Source: an uncultured Anaerolineales bacterium (GTDB lineage Bacteria; Chloroflexota; Anaerolineae; Anaerolineales; Villigracilaceae). From it: a stretch of DNA of 41,042 bases. A program made the translations under genes and the position numbers. The notes under the pieces were generated by a model. The model was not told the origin of the DNA, did no database searches, and saw only the letters and a list, made by a program, of their open reading frames with translations. The stretch lies in assembly GCA_937960595.1 (NCBI GenBank), contig CALGPL010000015.1:1-41042 (forward strand), written 5' to 3'. This document shows positions 31,733-40,416 of this stretch, in pieces. Positions within the stretch are counted from its first letter, which is position 1, and each line of letters opens with the position of its first letter.

Positions 31733-32772
31733 TGGCTACCCCTGCTCCTGCCCAAGTCAACAAAGTGGGCCTGACCAAACTCGATTACAAGGGCGCGCCC
31801 AGCACTTTGTGCCAGGGCTGCGGCCACAATTCGATTGCCAGCCAGATCATTGCGGCCTGCTACGAAATGGACGTCGTCCCCGAAAAGGTGATGAAATTCA
31901 GCGGCATCGGCTGCTCGTCGAAGAGTCCCACCTATTTCCTGAATCGCTCGTTCGGCTTCAACAGCCTGCACGGGCGGATGGCGCCCCTGGCAACCGGCGC
32001 CGTCTTTGCCGACCTCTCGGTGCGCGCCCTGGGCGTCTCCGGCGACGGCGACACGGCCTCGATCGGCATGGGCGGCTTCAAGCATGCCATGCGCCGCAAC
32101 GTGCCGATGGTTTACATCGTCGAGAACAACGGCGTCTACGGCCTGACCAAGGGCCAGTTCTCGGCCACCGCCGAGGAGGGGCTGCAACTCAAGCACCAGG
32201 GCGTCAACCAGTACATGCCGGTCGATATTTGCATGGAGGCCCTGGCCGCCCAGGCGACCTTCGTGGCCCGATCCTTTGCCGGCGACCCGAAACAGGTCAA
32301 GGAACTGATCAAGATTGCCTTCGCCCACAACGGCATCGCCGTCCTCGACATCATCAGCCCGTGCGTGACCTTCAACAATCAAGAAAACGCCTTCCATTCC
32401 TACGCCTGGGGCAAAGACCACGAAGCGCCCCTGCATGAAATTGCTTTCGTTCCCAAACTGGCCGAAATCCAACTGGAGGGCGAATTCGAGGAGGGCACCG
32501 TCCGAGAGGTCACCATGCACGATGGCTCGACCGTCATCCTGAAAAAACTCGAACGAGATTACGACCCGACCGATCGGGCGCGCGCCTTCCAGGTGCTGGA
32601 AGAGGCCCAGAAGAACAACTGGCTGGTGACCGGCCTCATCTACATCAACCCGCAAAAGCCGACTCTGACCGACATGCACAACCTGCCCGAGACGCCGCTC
32701 AACCGCCTGACCGAGGCCGACCTGCGTCCGCGCCCCGAGACGATCGCGCAAATCAATGCCATGATGTTCTGA
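31729..32772 (+). CDS. korB: 2-oxoacid:ferredoxin oxidoreductase, beta subunit
   Basis: 347 residues. LCQGCGHNSIASQII and IGCSSKSPTYFL hold the [4Fe-4S] cysteines, and GDGDTASIGMGGFKHAMRRN with ENNGVYGLTKGQ is the thiamine-diphosphate/Mg site. The C-terminus is longer than minimal KorB. AGGAGGTG lies just upstream; the start could be the ATG at 31729 or the next at 31732. No separate ferredoxin subunit is encoded here. Confidence 0.95.
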   Translation: MMATPAPAQVNKVGLTKLDYKGAPSTLCQGCGHNSIASQIIAACYEMDVVPEKVMKFSGIGCSSKSPTYFLNRSFGFNSLHGRMAPLATGAVFADLSVRALGVSGDGDTASIGMGGFKHAMRRNVPMVYIVENNGVYGLTKGQFSATAEEGLQLKHQGVNQYMPVDICMEALAAQATFVARSFAGDPKQVKELIKIAFAHNGIAVLDIISPCVTFNNQENAFHSYAWGKDHEAPLHEIAFVPKLAEIQLEGEFEEGTVREVTMHDGSTVILKKLERDYDPTDRARAFQVLEEAQKNNWLVTGLIYINPQKPTLTDMHNLPETPLNRLTEADLRPRPETIAQINAMMF

Positions 32773-32797
32773 TCCCTGCCATCGGCTTCGATCTCCG

Positions 32798-32825
32798 CCC
32801 CCCATTTCGTCTGCGAGATGGGGGG
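32798..32825 (+). terminator. Hairpin after korB
   Basis: CCCCCCAT (32798-32805) pairs with ATGGGGGG (32818-32825), extended by TCG/CGA. Only a weak T run follows. Confidence 0.6.
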
Positions 32826-32837
32826 CTTGCATTAAGG

Positions 32838-32843
32838 TAAAAT
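32838..32843 (+). promoter_or_regulatory. -10 box of arfB (leaderless)
   Basis: TAAAAT, 6 nt before the ATG at 32850, no ribosome-binding site. The korB hairpin lies where a -35 region would be. Confidence 0.5.
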
Positions 32844-32849
32844 GCAGGC

Positions 32850-33269
32850 ATGCAGCCGTCTCTGCCCTTCGCCATCGGCGAAGACGAAATTGCTTTTGAC
32901 TTCATTCGCGCCGCCGGGCCGGGCGGACAAAACGTCAACAAAGTCGCCAGCGCGGTCCAGTTGCGCTTCGATGTGCGCGCTTCGCCCTCCCTGCCGGAAG
33001 AGGTCAAGGCGCGGCTGATTCGCCTGGCCGGGAGGCGGGTGACCGGCGAGGGCGTTCTGATCATCGAGGCCAAACGCTACCGCAGCCAGGAACAAAACCG
33101 CGCCGAGGCCCTGCGTCGGCTGAGCGTTTTGATTCAACGCGCGGCGCAGCCTCCCCGGCCGCGCCGTCCGACCCGGCCGAGCGCGGCCGCCCGCGCCCGC
33201 CGTCTGGAGGCCAAGAAACGCCGCAGCGCCGTCAAACGCCTGCGCCAAACAAAAATCAACGAAGAATAG
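32850..33269 (+). CDS. arfB: Alternative ribosome-rescue factor B (peptidyl-tRNA hydrolase)
   Basis: 139 residues. The catalytic GGQ lies in RAAGPGGQNVNKVASAVQLR, as in release-factor domain 3. The C-terminal tail is strongly basic (RPRRPTRPSAAARARRLEAK and KKRRSAVKRLRQTK), the part that enters the empty mRNA channel of stalled ribosomes. It frees ribosomes stuck without a stop codon. No domains 1 and 2 of a true release factor are present. Confidence 0.95.
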   Translation: MQPSLPFAIGEDEIAFDFIRAAGPGGQNVNKVASAVQLRFDVRASPSLPEEVKARLIRLAGRRVTGEGVLIIEAKRYRSQEQNRAEALRRLSVLIQRAAQPPRPRRPTRPSAAARARRLEAKKRRSAVKRLRQTKINEE

Positions 33270-33291
33270 AACAACGCCGAGGACCCTACCA

Positions 33292-34164
33292 ATGAAATCT
33301 GCCTCTCTAACCGGCATTCTGGCCGGCCTGAGCGCCACCGCCATCTGGGGCGGTATGTACGTGGTCAGCAAGGCAGTCATGGCCGTCATTCCGCCCTTCT
33401 CGCTCATCTTTCTGCGGCTGGCGCTGGGCATGCTCACCCTGGCGCTCGTCCTGCCGATCCGCAAAAAGCAGAAAATCGCCGCCCGTCAGTTCTTGAACAT
33501 TTTCCTCGCCGGTCTGGTCGGATACGGAATCTCCCTGGGGTTTCAATTCGTCGGCACCGATCTCTCGACGGCGGCGAACGGCGCCCTGGTCACTTCGGCC
33601 ACCCCGGCCTTCGTCCTGCTTTTTGCGGCGCTCCTCTTGAAGGAAAAAATTACCCCTCGCCGTCTGCTGGCCCTGATCGTTGCCACGCTGGGCGTCCTGG
33701 CCGTGATCGACCCGCGCACGGCTCAACTTTCATCGCAACTTTTCTGGGGCAACCTGAGCCTGGTCGCCGCGGCGCTGACCTGGGCGCTGTACTCGGTGCT
33801 GGTGCGCCGCGCCACCCGCGAGGTGGACGTACTGACCACCAGCCTGATCGCCTTTGCCGGCGGGTTGCCCATCTGCCTGCCGCTGGGAATCTGGGAAGCC
33901 GCCGCCATCGGCTATGGGCCGATCACGCCGGGGGTCATTGCCGGCATTCTATTCCTGGGAATCATTTCCACCGCGCTGGCCATGTTCCTGTGGAACACGG
34001 CTTTCGCCCGGCTGGAGGCGGGCGTCGCCGCCCTGACCTTCTTTGCCCAACCGGTCGTGGGAGCCGCGCTGGGAGCAATTTTTCTGGGGGACAGAATCAC
34101 CCCCCTTTTCCTGGCGGGGGGCGTCCTGATTGCCGTCGGCCTGGTCATCGCCAGCCGGGAATGA
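33292..34164 (+). CDS. EamA/DMT-family transporter
   Basis: 290 residues with about ten hydrophobic helices in two EamA repeats (first about 5-140, LSATAIWGGMYVVSKAVM; second about 150-288, SLVAAALTWALYSVLVRR and FFAQPVVGAALGAIFLGD). The loop between repeats contains LKEKITPRRL, typical of the family. Likely exports a small metabolite or amino acid; the substrate cannot be told. Its stop lies one base from the stop of the convergent pyruvate kinase gene. Confidence 0.9.
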   Translation: MKSASLTGILAGLSATAIWGGMYVVSKAVMAVIPPFSLIFLRLALGMLTLALVLPIRKKQKIAARQFLNIFLAGLVGYGISLGFQFVGTDLSTAANGALVTSATPAFVLLFAALLLKEKITPRRLLALIVATLGVLAVIDPRTAQLSSQLFWGNLSLVAAALTWALYSVLVRRATREVDVLTTSLIAFAGGLPICLPLGIWEAAAIGYGPITPGVIAGILFLGIISTALAMFLWNTAFARLEAGVAALTFFAQPVVGAALGAIFLGDRITPLFLAGGVLIAVGLVIASRE

Positions 34165-34165
34165 T

Positions 34166-35596
34166 TCATCCTACCGTGTGCAAGAAAGCCATGTTCGGCG
34201 GGCGGATCTCCCGGAGCGGATAGCCCGCCACCAGCACCACCTGATCTCCCCGCTTGACCAATCCCGAGGCCTTCATCGCCGCCTCGACATGCCCGATCAT
34301 CTGTTCGACTCCCTCGGCGAAGGGGACGATGTGCGTCTGCACGCCCCAGGCAAACGCCAGGCGGGTGTAGGTCGCCGCTTCGGGCGTGAACGCCAGAATC
34401 GGGACGCAGGGCCGCACCTTGGCCATCAAAAACGCCGAGCGCCCGGTGCGGGTGAAGACGGCAATGGCCGCTACGTCGCGGTCGTGGGCCAGTTCGCGGG
34501 CCGCGAAGGCCACCGCCGTGGCATCGTCGCGGCCGACCTCCATCGGCTCGTCGTGCCCCCAGGCGCCGAATTCGGCCTCGGCGCGGCGGACGATACGGTC
34601 CATCAAAGTCACCGCCTCGACCGGATAGCGCCCGACCGCCGTCTCGCCGGAGAGCATGACCGCGTCGGTGCCGTCGTAGATGGCATTGGCCACGTCGGAG
34701 GCTTCGGCGCGGGTCGGCAGCGGATTGACGATCATCGATTCGAGCATCTGGGTGGCCGTAATCACCAGTTTGCCTTTCCGGTTGGCGGCTCGGATGATGC
34801 GCTTCTGGGCGGCAGGCACCTCCTCGGGCGCCATCTCCACCCCCAGGTCGCCGCGCGCCACCATGACGCCGTCCGAAACCTCCAGGATGGCATCGAGATT
34901 TTCCAGCGCTTCGGGCCGCTCCAGTTTGGCAATCAGCAGAGGCGCGCAGCGGGGAGACTGACAAGCGATGGCCTGCCTGACCTGTTCCACATCCTCGGGA
35001 CGACGGACAAACGAAACCGCGACCGCGTCGACCCCTAGCGACAGGCCGAATTCCAGGTCGGCGACGTCTTTGGCAGTAAAGGCCGGGATATCCAGCCGCA
35101 CGCCCGGCAGGTTGATGCCTTTATTGGAAGAAAGCGGCCCTCCAACGCGCACCTCGGCCCGCACCGCTCCCCTTTCGACCTCCCGGACGCTCAACTCCAG
35201 CCGACCATCGTCGAGCAGGATGCGGCTGCCAGGCTCAACGCTGGTGAACAGTTCCGGAAAATCCACGGGGATCGATCGCGGTCCGGCGAGTGCAGAAGGC
35301 AAACCGCTTTCCTGAGGATACAAGACGACCGTCTCCCCCGCCTGGAGCATCCATGGCTCGGGCAAGACGCCAACGCGGATCTTGGGCCCCTGCAGGTCCT
35401 GCAGGATCGCCAGCGGCTGCCCCAGTCGTTCGGCGACGCGGCGCAGGCCGGCGACGCGGGCGGCGTGTTCGGCAGGGACGCCATGTGAAAAATTCAAGCG
35501 GGCCACGTTCATCCCGGCCAGCAACAGGCGCTCGATGACCGTCTCCTCCTGACTGGCAGGCCCAATCGTAGCAACGATTTTGGCTTTACGGTCCAT
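34166..35596 (-). CDS. pyk: Pyruvate kinase
   Basis: 476 residues. KIVATIGPASQEETVIERLL, RLNFSHG, KGINLPG, VSFVRRPEDVEQVR, LIAKLERPEALEN, ARGDLGVEM and ITATQMLESM cover the catalytic barrel, and the C-terminal domain ends in REIRPPNMAFLHTVG. It makes pyruvate and ATP from phosphoenolpyruvate and ADP. A TATAAT box 7 nt before the ATG predicts a leaderless message. It follows the CoA transferase behind a hairpin. Confidence 0.97.
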   Translation of the reverse strand: MDRKAKIVATIGPASQEETVIERLLLAGMNVARLNFSHGVPAEHAARVAGLRRVAERLGQPLAILQDLQGPKIRVGVLPEPWMLQAGETVVLYPQESGLPSALAGPRSIPVDFPELFTSVEPGSRILLDDGRLELSVREVERGAVRAEVRVGGPLSSNKGINLPGVRLDIPAFTAKDVADLEFGLSLGVDAVAVSFVRRPEDVEQVRQAIACQSPRCAPLLIAKLERPEALENLDAILEVSDGVMVARGDLGVEMAPEEVPAAQKRIIRAANRKGKLVITATQMLESMIVNPLPTRAEASDVANAIYDGTDAVMLSGETAVGRYPVEAVTLMDRIVRRAEAEFGAWGHDEPMEVGRDDATAVAFAARELAHDRDVAAIAVFTRTGRSAFLMAKVRPCVPILAFTPEAATYTRLAFAWGVQTHIVPFAEGVEQMIGHVEAAMKASGLVKRGDQVVLVAGYPLREIRPPNMAFLHTVG

Positions 35597-35603
35597 AGGT
35601 CGA

Positions 35604-35609
35604 ATTATA
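35604..35609 (-). promoter_or_regulatory. -10 box of pyk (leaderless)
   Basis: Minus strand TATAAT, 7 nt before the ATG. The -35 region falls within a hairpin (35612-35639) and shows no consensus. Confidence 0.6.
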
Positions 35610-35611
35610 CC

Positions 35612-35639
35612 CGCAGGGCGACCCTTTGGCCGCCCTGCG
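35612..35639 (-). terminator. Hairpin between the CoA-transferase gene and pyk
   Basis: CGCAGGGCG (35612-35620) pairs with CGCCCTGCG (35631-35639). It would close the amino-acid fermentation operon on the minus strand; no T run. Confidence 0.55.
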
Positions 35640-35667
35640 AAAGTCTCGGTCTCTCTTCACTATCAGG

Positions 35668-36978
35668 CTAGAGCCAGCACAGTTCTTTGGCCTGTTTTTC
35701 GAGATCGGCGCGGAAATCGGGATGAGCGATATGGATCAACGCCCGGGCGCGCTGGCGAATCGTCTTGCCATACAGGTCGGCCACGCCGTACTCCGTCACC
35801 ACGTAATGAACATGGTTGCGGCTGGTCACCACGCCGGCGCCCTGCTTCAGCATCGGAACAATCCTGCTGACAACCGTACCATCTTTCATCGTGGCCGTCG
35901 CCGGCATGGCAATGATCGGCACGCCGCCTTTCGAGCGAGATGCGCCGTAGATGAAGTCCAGTTGGCCGCCAACACCGCTAAAGAATTTGGGACCGATGCT
36001 GTCGGCGCAAACCTGGCCGGTCAGATCAACTTCGATGGCCGAGTTGATCGCCACCATGCGATCGTTCTGGGCGATGATAAACGGGTCGTTGACGTATTCC
36101 TGGCGGTGGAACTCGCACAGCGGGTTGTCATTAACCCAATCATACAACATGTGCGTTCCCAGCACAAAACCGACCACAATCTTGCCAGGATGCAGAGTCT
36201 TCCGAGCATTGTTGATCACGCCCTTCTCGACCAGGCGGACAACGCCATCGGAAAACATTTCACTGTGAATGCCGAGGTCGTGCTTATTATCCAGGAAATT
36301 CAGCACTGCGTCCGGGATCGCGCCGATGCCCATCTGCATGGTCGCCCCATCGGGAATCAGGTCGGCGATGTAGCCGGCGATCTTCTGGCTGACCTGATCG
36401 TCGCCTTCGCCGCCCATCGGCAGTTCGGCGACAGGGTAGTCGACCGGCACGATATGAGTCAGGCGGCTAACGTGGATGAACGAATCGCCCAGGGTGCGCG
36501 GCATTTGCTCGTTGACCTCGGCAATGATGACCTTGGCCGATTCGGCCGGCGACTTGGTCAGGCCAACTTCGACACCCAGAGAGCAGAATCCATGCTCATC
36601 CGGAGGCGAAACATGGATCATGGCAACGTCCACCGGCAACACCTTGTTCTTGAAGAGCAAGGTAAACTCCGAAAGCAGCACAGGGGTAAAGTCGGCGCGG
36701 CCTTCCCAGACGGCCTTGCGAACGTTGGCGCTGATGAACAAGGTATTGACCCGCAAGTGGCCTTCCATTTCCGGCTTGACATAGTCGGCCGGGCCAACCG
36801 AAAGCGCCTGGCAGATTTCCACGTTTTCCAAATTCGGCGCATATTCGACCAGCGCAGCCAGCAATTTCTGCGGCACCGACACATTGCCGGTCATAAATAC
36901 ACGGTTTCCAGATTGGATCACTCTGACCGCTTCTTCTGCCGTGCACACACGAGATTTGTAGATGCTGTTCCAGTCCAT
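35668..36978 (-). CDS. Acetyl-CoA hydrolase/4-hydroxybutyrate CoA-transferase family
   Basis: 436 residues of the Cat1/AbfT class. GIHSEMFSDGVVRLVEKGVI contains the glutamate that forms the CoA thioester in this class. MQMGIGAIPDAVLNFL and SRSKGGVPIIAMPATA are conserved glycine-rich CoA loops, and VVTEYGVADLYGKTIRQRA is the usual closing motif. It moves CoA between acetyl-CoA and a carboxylate (4-hydroxybutyrate, butyrate or succinate), saving the thioester bond in fermentation. AAGGAG precedes the start, 12 nt after alanine dehydrogenase, so they share a transcript. Exact acid unknown. Confidence 0.9.
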   Translation of the reverse strand: MDWNSIYKSRVCTAEEAVRVIQSGNRVFMTGNVSVPQKLLAALVEYAPNLENVEICQALSVGPADYVKPEMEGHLRVNTLFISANVRKAVWEGRADFTPVLLSEFTLLFKNKVLPVDVAMIHVSPPDEHGFCSLGVEVGLTKSPAESAKVIIAEVNEQMPRTLGDSFIHVSRLTHIVPVDYPVAELPMGGEGDDQVSQKIAGYIADLIPDGATMQMGIGAIPDAVLNFLDNKHDLGIHSEMFSDGVVRLVEKGVINNARKTLHPGKIVVGFVLGTHMLYDWVNDNPLCEFHRQEYVNDPFIIAQNDRMVAINSAIEVDLTGQVCADSIGPKFFSGVGGQLDFIYGASRSKGGVPIIAMPATATMKDGTVVSRIVPMLKQGAGVVTSRNHVHYVVTEYGVADLYGKTIRQRARALIHIAHPDFRADLEKQAKELCWL

Positions 36979-36990
36979 CTTTGAAACTCC

Positions 36991-38067
36991 TTATTTGGTT
37001 AGGCGCGAAAGGTTGCGAAGTTCGCCCTTGTAAGTGGTGACGCCAGCAGCCAGGGCCGGATTTTCTGCGATGGCCTTATCCACGCCCAGATTGGCAATTT
37101 CGAGGATGTAATCAATGGCTGCATTGACAAAGCCGTTCGTCGCCGTGCGGGCCACGACGCCCGGCATATTCGGCACACAGTAATGCACGATCCCTTCGTC
37201 AATATAAGTGGGATGATCGTGCGTGGTGGGACGAGAGGTTTCGACACAACCTCCCTGATCAATGCTGATGTCGATAATGACCGAACGCGGTTTCATCGAG
37301 CGCACCAGTTCGCGCGAGACGAGTTGCGGGGAGCGTTCGCCCGGCACCAGAACCGCGCCGACGAGTACGTCTGCAAACGAGCAGACGCGCTCGATATTCC
37401 GCTCGGTGGCCATCATCGTTGCCGCCGGCGACACACTCTGCGAAAGACGAGTCAAGGCGTCCATACTCTTGTCTAGGACGGTAACATGCGCGCCCAGCCC
37501 ATTGAAGGCGCGGGCTGCAAAGGTCCCTACCACGCCGGCGCCCAGGATGGCCACCTCCGCCGGCGGGACCCCGGGAATGCCCCCCAACAGAACGCCCTTG
37601 CCGCCAAAATTGTTCTGCAGGAGTCGGGAGGCCACCTCGGCCGCCATCGCCCCGCCGATCTGGCTGAAGGGGCGAAGCACCGGCAAAGACCCATCGGGCA
37701 GTTCGATCTGCTCGTAAGCGATGGAGGTGATGTTCTTCTTCAGCAAGGTATCAATCTTGCTCTGGCGGGTCGAGGCGAGGTGCAACAGACCGGCCAGGAT
37801 GCAGCCCGGCTCGAGCCAATCCAGTTCCTCGTCGAGCGGACGGCCAATCTTGAGCAGAAGATCTGCTCGGCCATAAACCTCCTCGACCGCATACACGATA
37901 CGAGCGCCGGCGCGTTCGTATTCCTGGTCTGTGAACCCCGCCCCCATGCCGGCGTCATGCTCGATATAAACGGTGTGACCGTTTTGGCAGAGCAACTCGA
38001 CGCCAGCCGGCGAGAGTCCTACCCGGAACTCGAACGGCCTGCGCTCTTTGGGTACACCTATGTTCAT
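36991..38067 (-). CDS. ald: Alanine dehydrogenase
   Basis: 358 residues. MNIGVPKERRPFEFRVGLSP is the alanine dehydrogenase/transhydrogenase N-terminus; LLHLASTRQSKID and IAYEQIELPDGSLPVLRPFS line the substrate site. The NAD fold is VAILGAGVVGTFAARAFNGL. DISIDQGGCVETSRPTTHDH and PNMPGVVARTAT are typical. It converts alanine to pyruvate and ammonia with NAD (or the reverse), linking amino-group disposal with pyruvate. GGAGG precedes the ATG. Confidence 0.93.
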   Translation of the reverse strand: MNIGVPKERRPFEFRVGLSPAGVELLCQNGHTVYIEHDAGMGAGFTDQEYERAGARIVYAVEEVYGRADLLLKIGRPLDEELDWLEPGCILAGLLHLASTRQSKIDTLLKKNITSIAYEQIELPDGSLPVLRPFSQIGGAMAAEVASRLLQNNFGGKGVLLGGIPGVPPAEVAILGAGVVGTFAARAFNGLGAHVTVLDKSMDALTRLSQSVSPAATMMATERNIERVCSFADVLVGAVLVPGERSPQLVSRELVRSMKPRSVIIDISIDQGGCVETSRPTTHDHPTYIDEGIVHYCVPNMPGVVARTATNGFVNAAIDYILEIANLGVDKAIAENPALAAGVTTYKGELRNLSRLTK

Positions 38068-38086
38068 GATCCACTACCTCCTATGA

Positions 38087-38127
38087 GAGTCGGCTTCCGC
38101 CTTCGTCAGGCAGAAGCCGTTCGACTC
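38087..38127 (-). terminator. Strong hairpin between rocD and ald
   Basis: GAGTC/GACTC outer arms and GGCTTC/GAAGCC inner arms with a 7-nt loop, overlapping the rocD stop codon. Without a T run it may be an RNA-processing or stability element instead of a full stop. Confidence 0.5.
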
Positions 38128-39328
38128 AGGACATATTCAAGACCTCACGAATCGAGGGCAGCGCCCAGTCAATGGTCTCTTTGTCGATCACCAGCGGAGG
38201 AGCAAAGCGAATGACATGTTCGTGCGTTTCTTTCGCCAGAATGCCCCGCGCTTGGAGCGCTTCACAGAAGCGCCGCGCCCCGCCCGCCTCAGGTTTCAGT
38301 TCGACGCCAATCAACAGCCCGCGGCCGCGCACCTCTTTGACGTGCGGGCTGGAGATTTCGCTCAACTGCTCGATGAAATACTCGCCCAGACGCGCCGCCC
38401 GCTCGGCCAGGTTCTCGTCGCGCAGGACGGCCAGCGCCGCCCGCGCCACCGCCGCCGCCAGCGGATTGCCGCCGAACGTCGAACCGTGCTCGCCAGGAGT
38501 GAACAGCCCCAGCAAATCGGCATCGGCCAGAACAGCCGAGACGGGGTAAAAGCCGCCCGAAAGTGCCTTCCCGATCACAACCATGTCGGGGCGCACCCCC
38601 TCATGCTGACAGGCAAACAGTTTCCCGGTCCGGCCCAGGCCAGTTTGAATCTCGTCGTCAATCAACAACACACGGTTGCGCTTGCAAATCTCGGCCACCT
38701 GTTCGAGATAGCCTGCCGGCGGGACGATCACGCCCCCCTCCCCCTGAATCGGTTCGAGCAGAACGGCCGCCGTGTTCGGCGTGATGGCCTTCTCGATGGC
38801 CGCCGCGTCCCCGTAAGGGACGCTGACGAACCCCGGTGTGAAGGGGCCAAAATCATCCCGATAGAGCGGTTCGCTCGAGAAGGTCACAATGCTGATCGTC
38901 CGGCCGTGAAAATTACCGTCGCAGGTGATGATCTCGGCCCGGTAACGCTCGACCCCCTTGACCCGATAGGCCCATTTGCGGGCCAGTTTGAGGGCCGTCT
39001 CGACCGCCTCGGCCCCCGAATTCATCGGCAAAGACATTTCGTAGCCGGTCAGTTCGGACAGTTCTTTGTAGAGCAAGGGCAACTGGTCGTTGCGAAAGGC
39101 GCGCGAGGTCAGGGTCACCTTCTGGGCCTGCTCGATCAGCGCCGCCAGAATTTTGGGGTGGACATGCCCCTGATTGACAGCCGAATAGGCGCTCAGGCAA
39201 TCGAGATATTTCTTCCCCTCCACATCATAGACCCACACCCCCTCCGCCCGGGCAACGACCACGTCCAGGGGATGGTAATTGTGAGCCCCGTACTGCTCTT
39301 CGAGTCGAATGTAATCCTGCGTGTTCAT
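38126..39328 (-). CDS. rocD: Ornithine aminotransferase
   Basis: 400 residues, a class III PLP aminotransferase. [20 protein letters not shown] is characteristic of ornithine aminotransferase, with [31 protein letters not shown] and [20 protein letters not shown] in the PLP site. The PLP lysine is in [16 protein letters not shown]. It moves the delta-amino group of ornithine to 2-oxoglutarate, giving glutamate semialdehyde and glutamate. AAAAGGTG lies upstream of the ATG. Confidence 0.95.
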   Translation of the reverse strand: MNTQDYIRLEEQYGAHNYHPLDVVVARAEGVWVYDVEGKKYLDCLSAYSAVNQGHVHPKILAALIEQAQKVTLTSRAFRNDQLPLLYKELSELTGYEMSLPMNSGAEAVETALKLARKWAYRVKGVERYRAEIITCDGNFHGRTISIVTFSSEPLYRDDFGPFTPGFVSVPYGDAAAIEKAITPNTAAVLLEPIQGEGGVIVPPAGYLEQVAEICKRNRVLLIDDEIQTGLGRTGKLFACQHEGVRPDMVVIGKALSGGFYPVSAVLADADLLGLFTPGEHGSTFGGNPLAAAVARAALAVLRDENLAERAARLGEYFIEQLSEISSPHVKEVRGRGLLIGVELKPEAGGARRFCEALQARGILAKETHEHVIRFAPPLVIDKETIDWALPSIREVLNMS

Positions 39329-39398
39329 GGTTTCACCTTTTCGATTTCATTGGTTAAGCCCCGAGCGCCACGCAGTCGAGAGGCTTGAGAGATGATGG

Positions 39399-40325
39399 CT
39401 ACGCGACCCCGAACAATCGCGCCAAAATCGCTTTCTGAGCGTGCAGACGATTATGCGCCTGCTGGAAAATGACCGAATGCGGCCCATCGGCCACTTCATC
39501 GGTCAATTCGTGATTGCGGTGAGCCGGCAGGCAGTGCATGACGATGACGTCCTTATCGGCTTCGCCGACCAGTTGGGCGTTGACCTGATAGGGCGGGAAG
39601 ACCGCTTCGCGCTTGGCCGCTTCCTCTTCCTGGCCCATGCTCGTCCAAGTGTCGGTGTAGATGACATGAGCGCCGCGCACGGCCTCGTGCGGGTCGCGCA
39701 GGAAGGCGAGTCTCGATCCCGTCTCGGCGGCAATTTTCTTGCCGATTTCGACCGCTTGCGGATTCATGTCATAGCCTTCGGGGTTGGCAATGGTGAAATT
39801 CCAGCCCAGTTTGGCCGAAACATGCATGAGAGAAACGGCTACATTATTGGCATCGCCCACATACGTGACGTTCAGCCCCGGCCCGCGGCCGAATTTCTCC
39901 TGGATGGTCAGTGCATCGGCCATCGCCTGGCAGGGATGGTTGTAATCGCTCAACCCGTTGATGACCGGGATGGAGGCCCAGCGCGCCAGTTCGACCACAT
40001 GGGCGTGATCGAAGACGCGCGCCATCAAAGCATGGACGTAGCCCGACAAGACACGGGCCACATCGGCAATCGACTCGCGCTTGCCCAACCCGATTTCATT
40101 GGGCGAGAGATACAGGGCGTCGCCGCCCATGTGACGCATGGCCATGTCGAACGAGACGCGCGTCCGCAGGCTGGGTTTCTGAAAAATCATCCCCAGCACC
40201 TTGCCTTTGAACAACGGACGATTGCCCTTCTGGAAATACTCCTTCTTGAGACGAATGGCCAGGTCGAGCCAATCCTGCACTTCGCTCGACGAGAGATCCG
40301 CAACCGCAATAAAGTCCTTCATCAT
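39399..40325 (-). CDS. argF: Ornithine carbamoyltransferase
   Basis: 308 residues. FQKPSLRTRVSFDMAMRHMG holds the carbamoyl-phosphate loop, DYNHPCQAMADALT and DTWTSMGQEEE the ornithine side, and MHCLPAHR the catalytic cysteine. It converts ornithine and carbamoyl phosphate to citrulline, or the reverse in arginine fermentation. Start set at ATG 40325 because GGAGG lies at 40335-40331; the next ATG (40322) is equally possible. No arginine deiminase or carbamate kinase is in view, so direction is unknown, but rocD downstream suggests ornithine handling. Confidence 0.93.
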   Translation of the reverse strand: MMKDFIAVADLSSSEVQDWLDLAIRLKKEYFQKGNRPLFKGKVLGMIFQKPSLRTRVSFDMAMRHMGGDALYLSPNEIGLGKRESIADVARVLSGYVHALMARVFDHAHVVELARWASIPVINGLSDYNHPCQAMADALTIQEKFGRGPGLNVTYVGDANNVAVSLMHVSAKLGWNFTIANPEGYDMNPQAVEIGKKIAAETGSRLAFLRDPHEAVRGAHVIYTDTWTSMGQEEEAAKREAVFPPYQVNAQLVGEADKDVIVMHCLPAHRNHELTDEVADGPHSVIFQQAHNRLHAQKAILARLFGVA

Positions 40326-40351
40326 AGACACCTCCAGGATTTTACAGGCTA

Positions 40352-40380
40352 AGTATCGGCGCGGGCAGGTCGGTCGTCAA
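40352..40380 (-). promoter_or_regulatory. Promoter of argF-rocD-ald-CoA transferase
   Basis: Minus strand TTGACG (40380-40375), 17 nt, GATACT (40357-40352). Confidence 0.6.
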
Positions 40381-40393
40381 GTGCAGACCTGCC
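40364..40393 (-). terminator. Hairpin between the MBL gene and argF
   Basis: GGCAGGTC (40364-40371) pairs with GACCTGCC (40386-40393), overlapping the argF promoter. No T run follows. Confidence 0.45.
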
Positions 40394-40402
40394 TGACATC
40401 AC

Positions 40403-40416
40403 GTGAATTTTATCAC
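40403..40416. promoter_or_regulatory. Possible operator upstream of argF
   Basis: GTGAATTTTATCAC: GTGA/TCAC arms around an A+T core, loosely like an ArgR box half-pair. It overlaps the MBL gene stop. Weak evidence. Confidence 0.25.

Noticed and set aside
32850-33269. Peptide chain release factor fragment (prfA/prfB pseudogene)
   Set aside because: The length, GGQ position and basic tail fit a complete ArfB.
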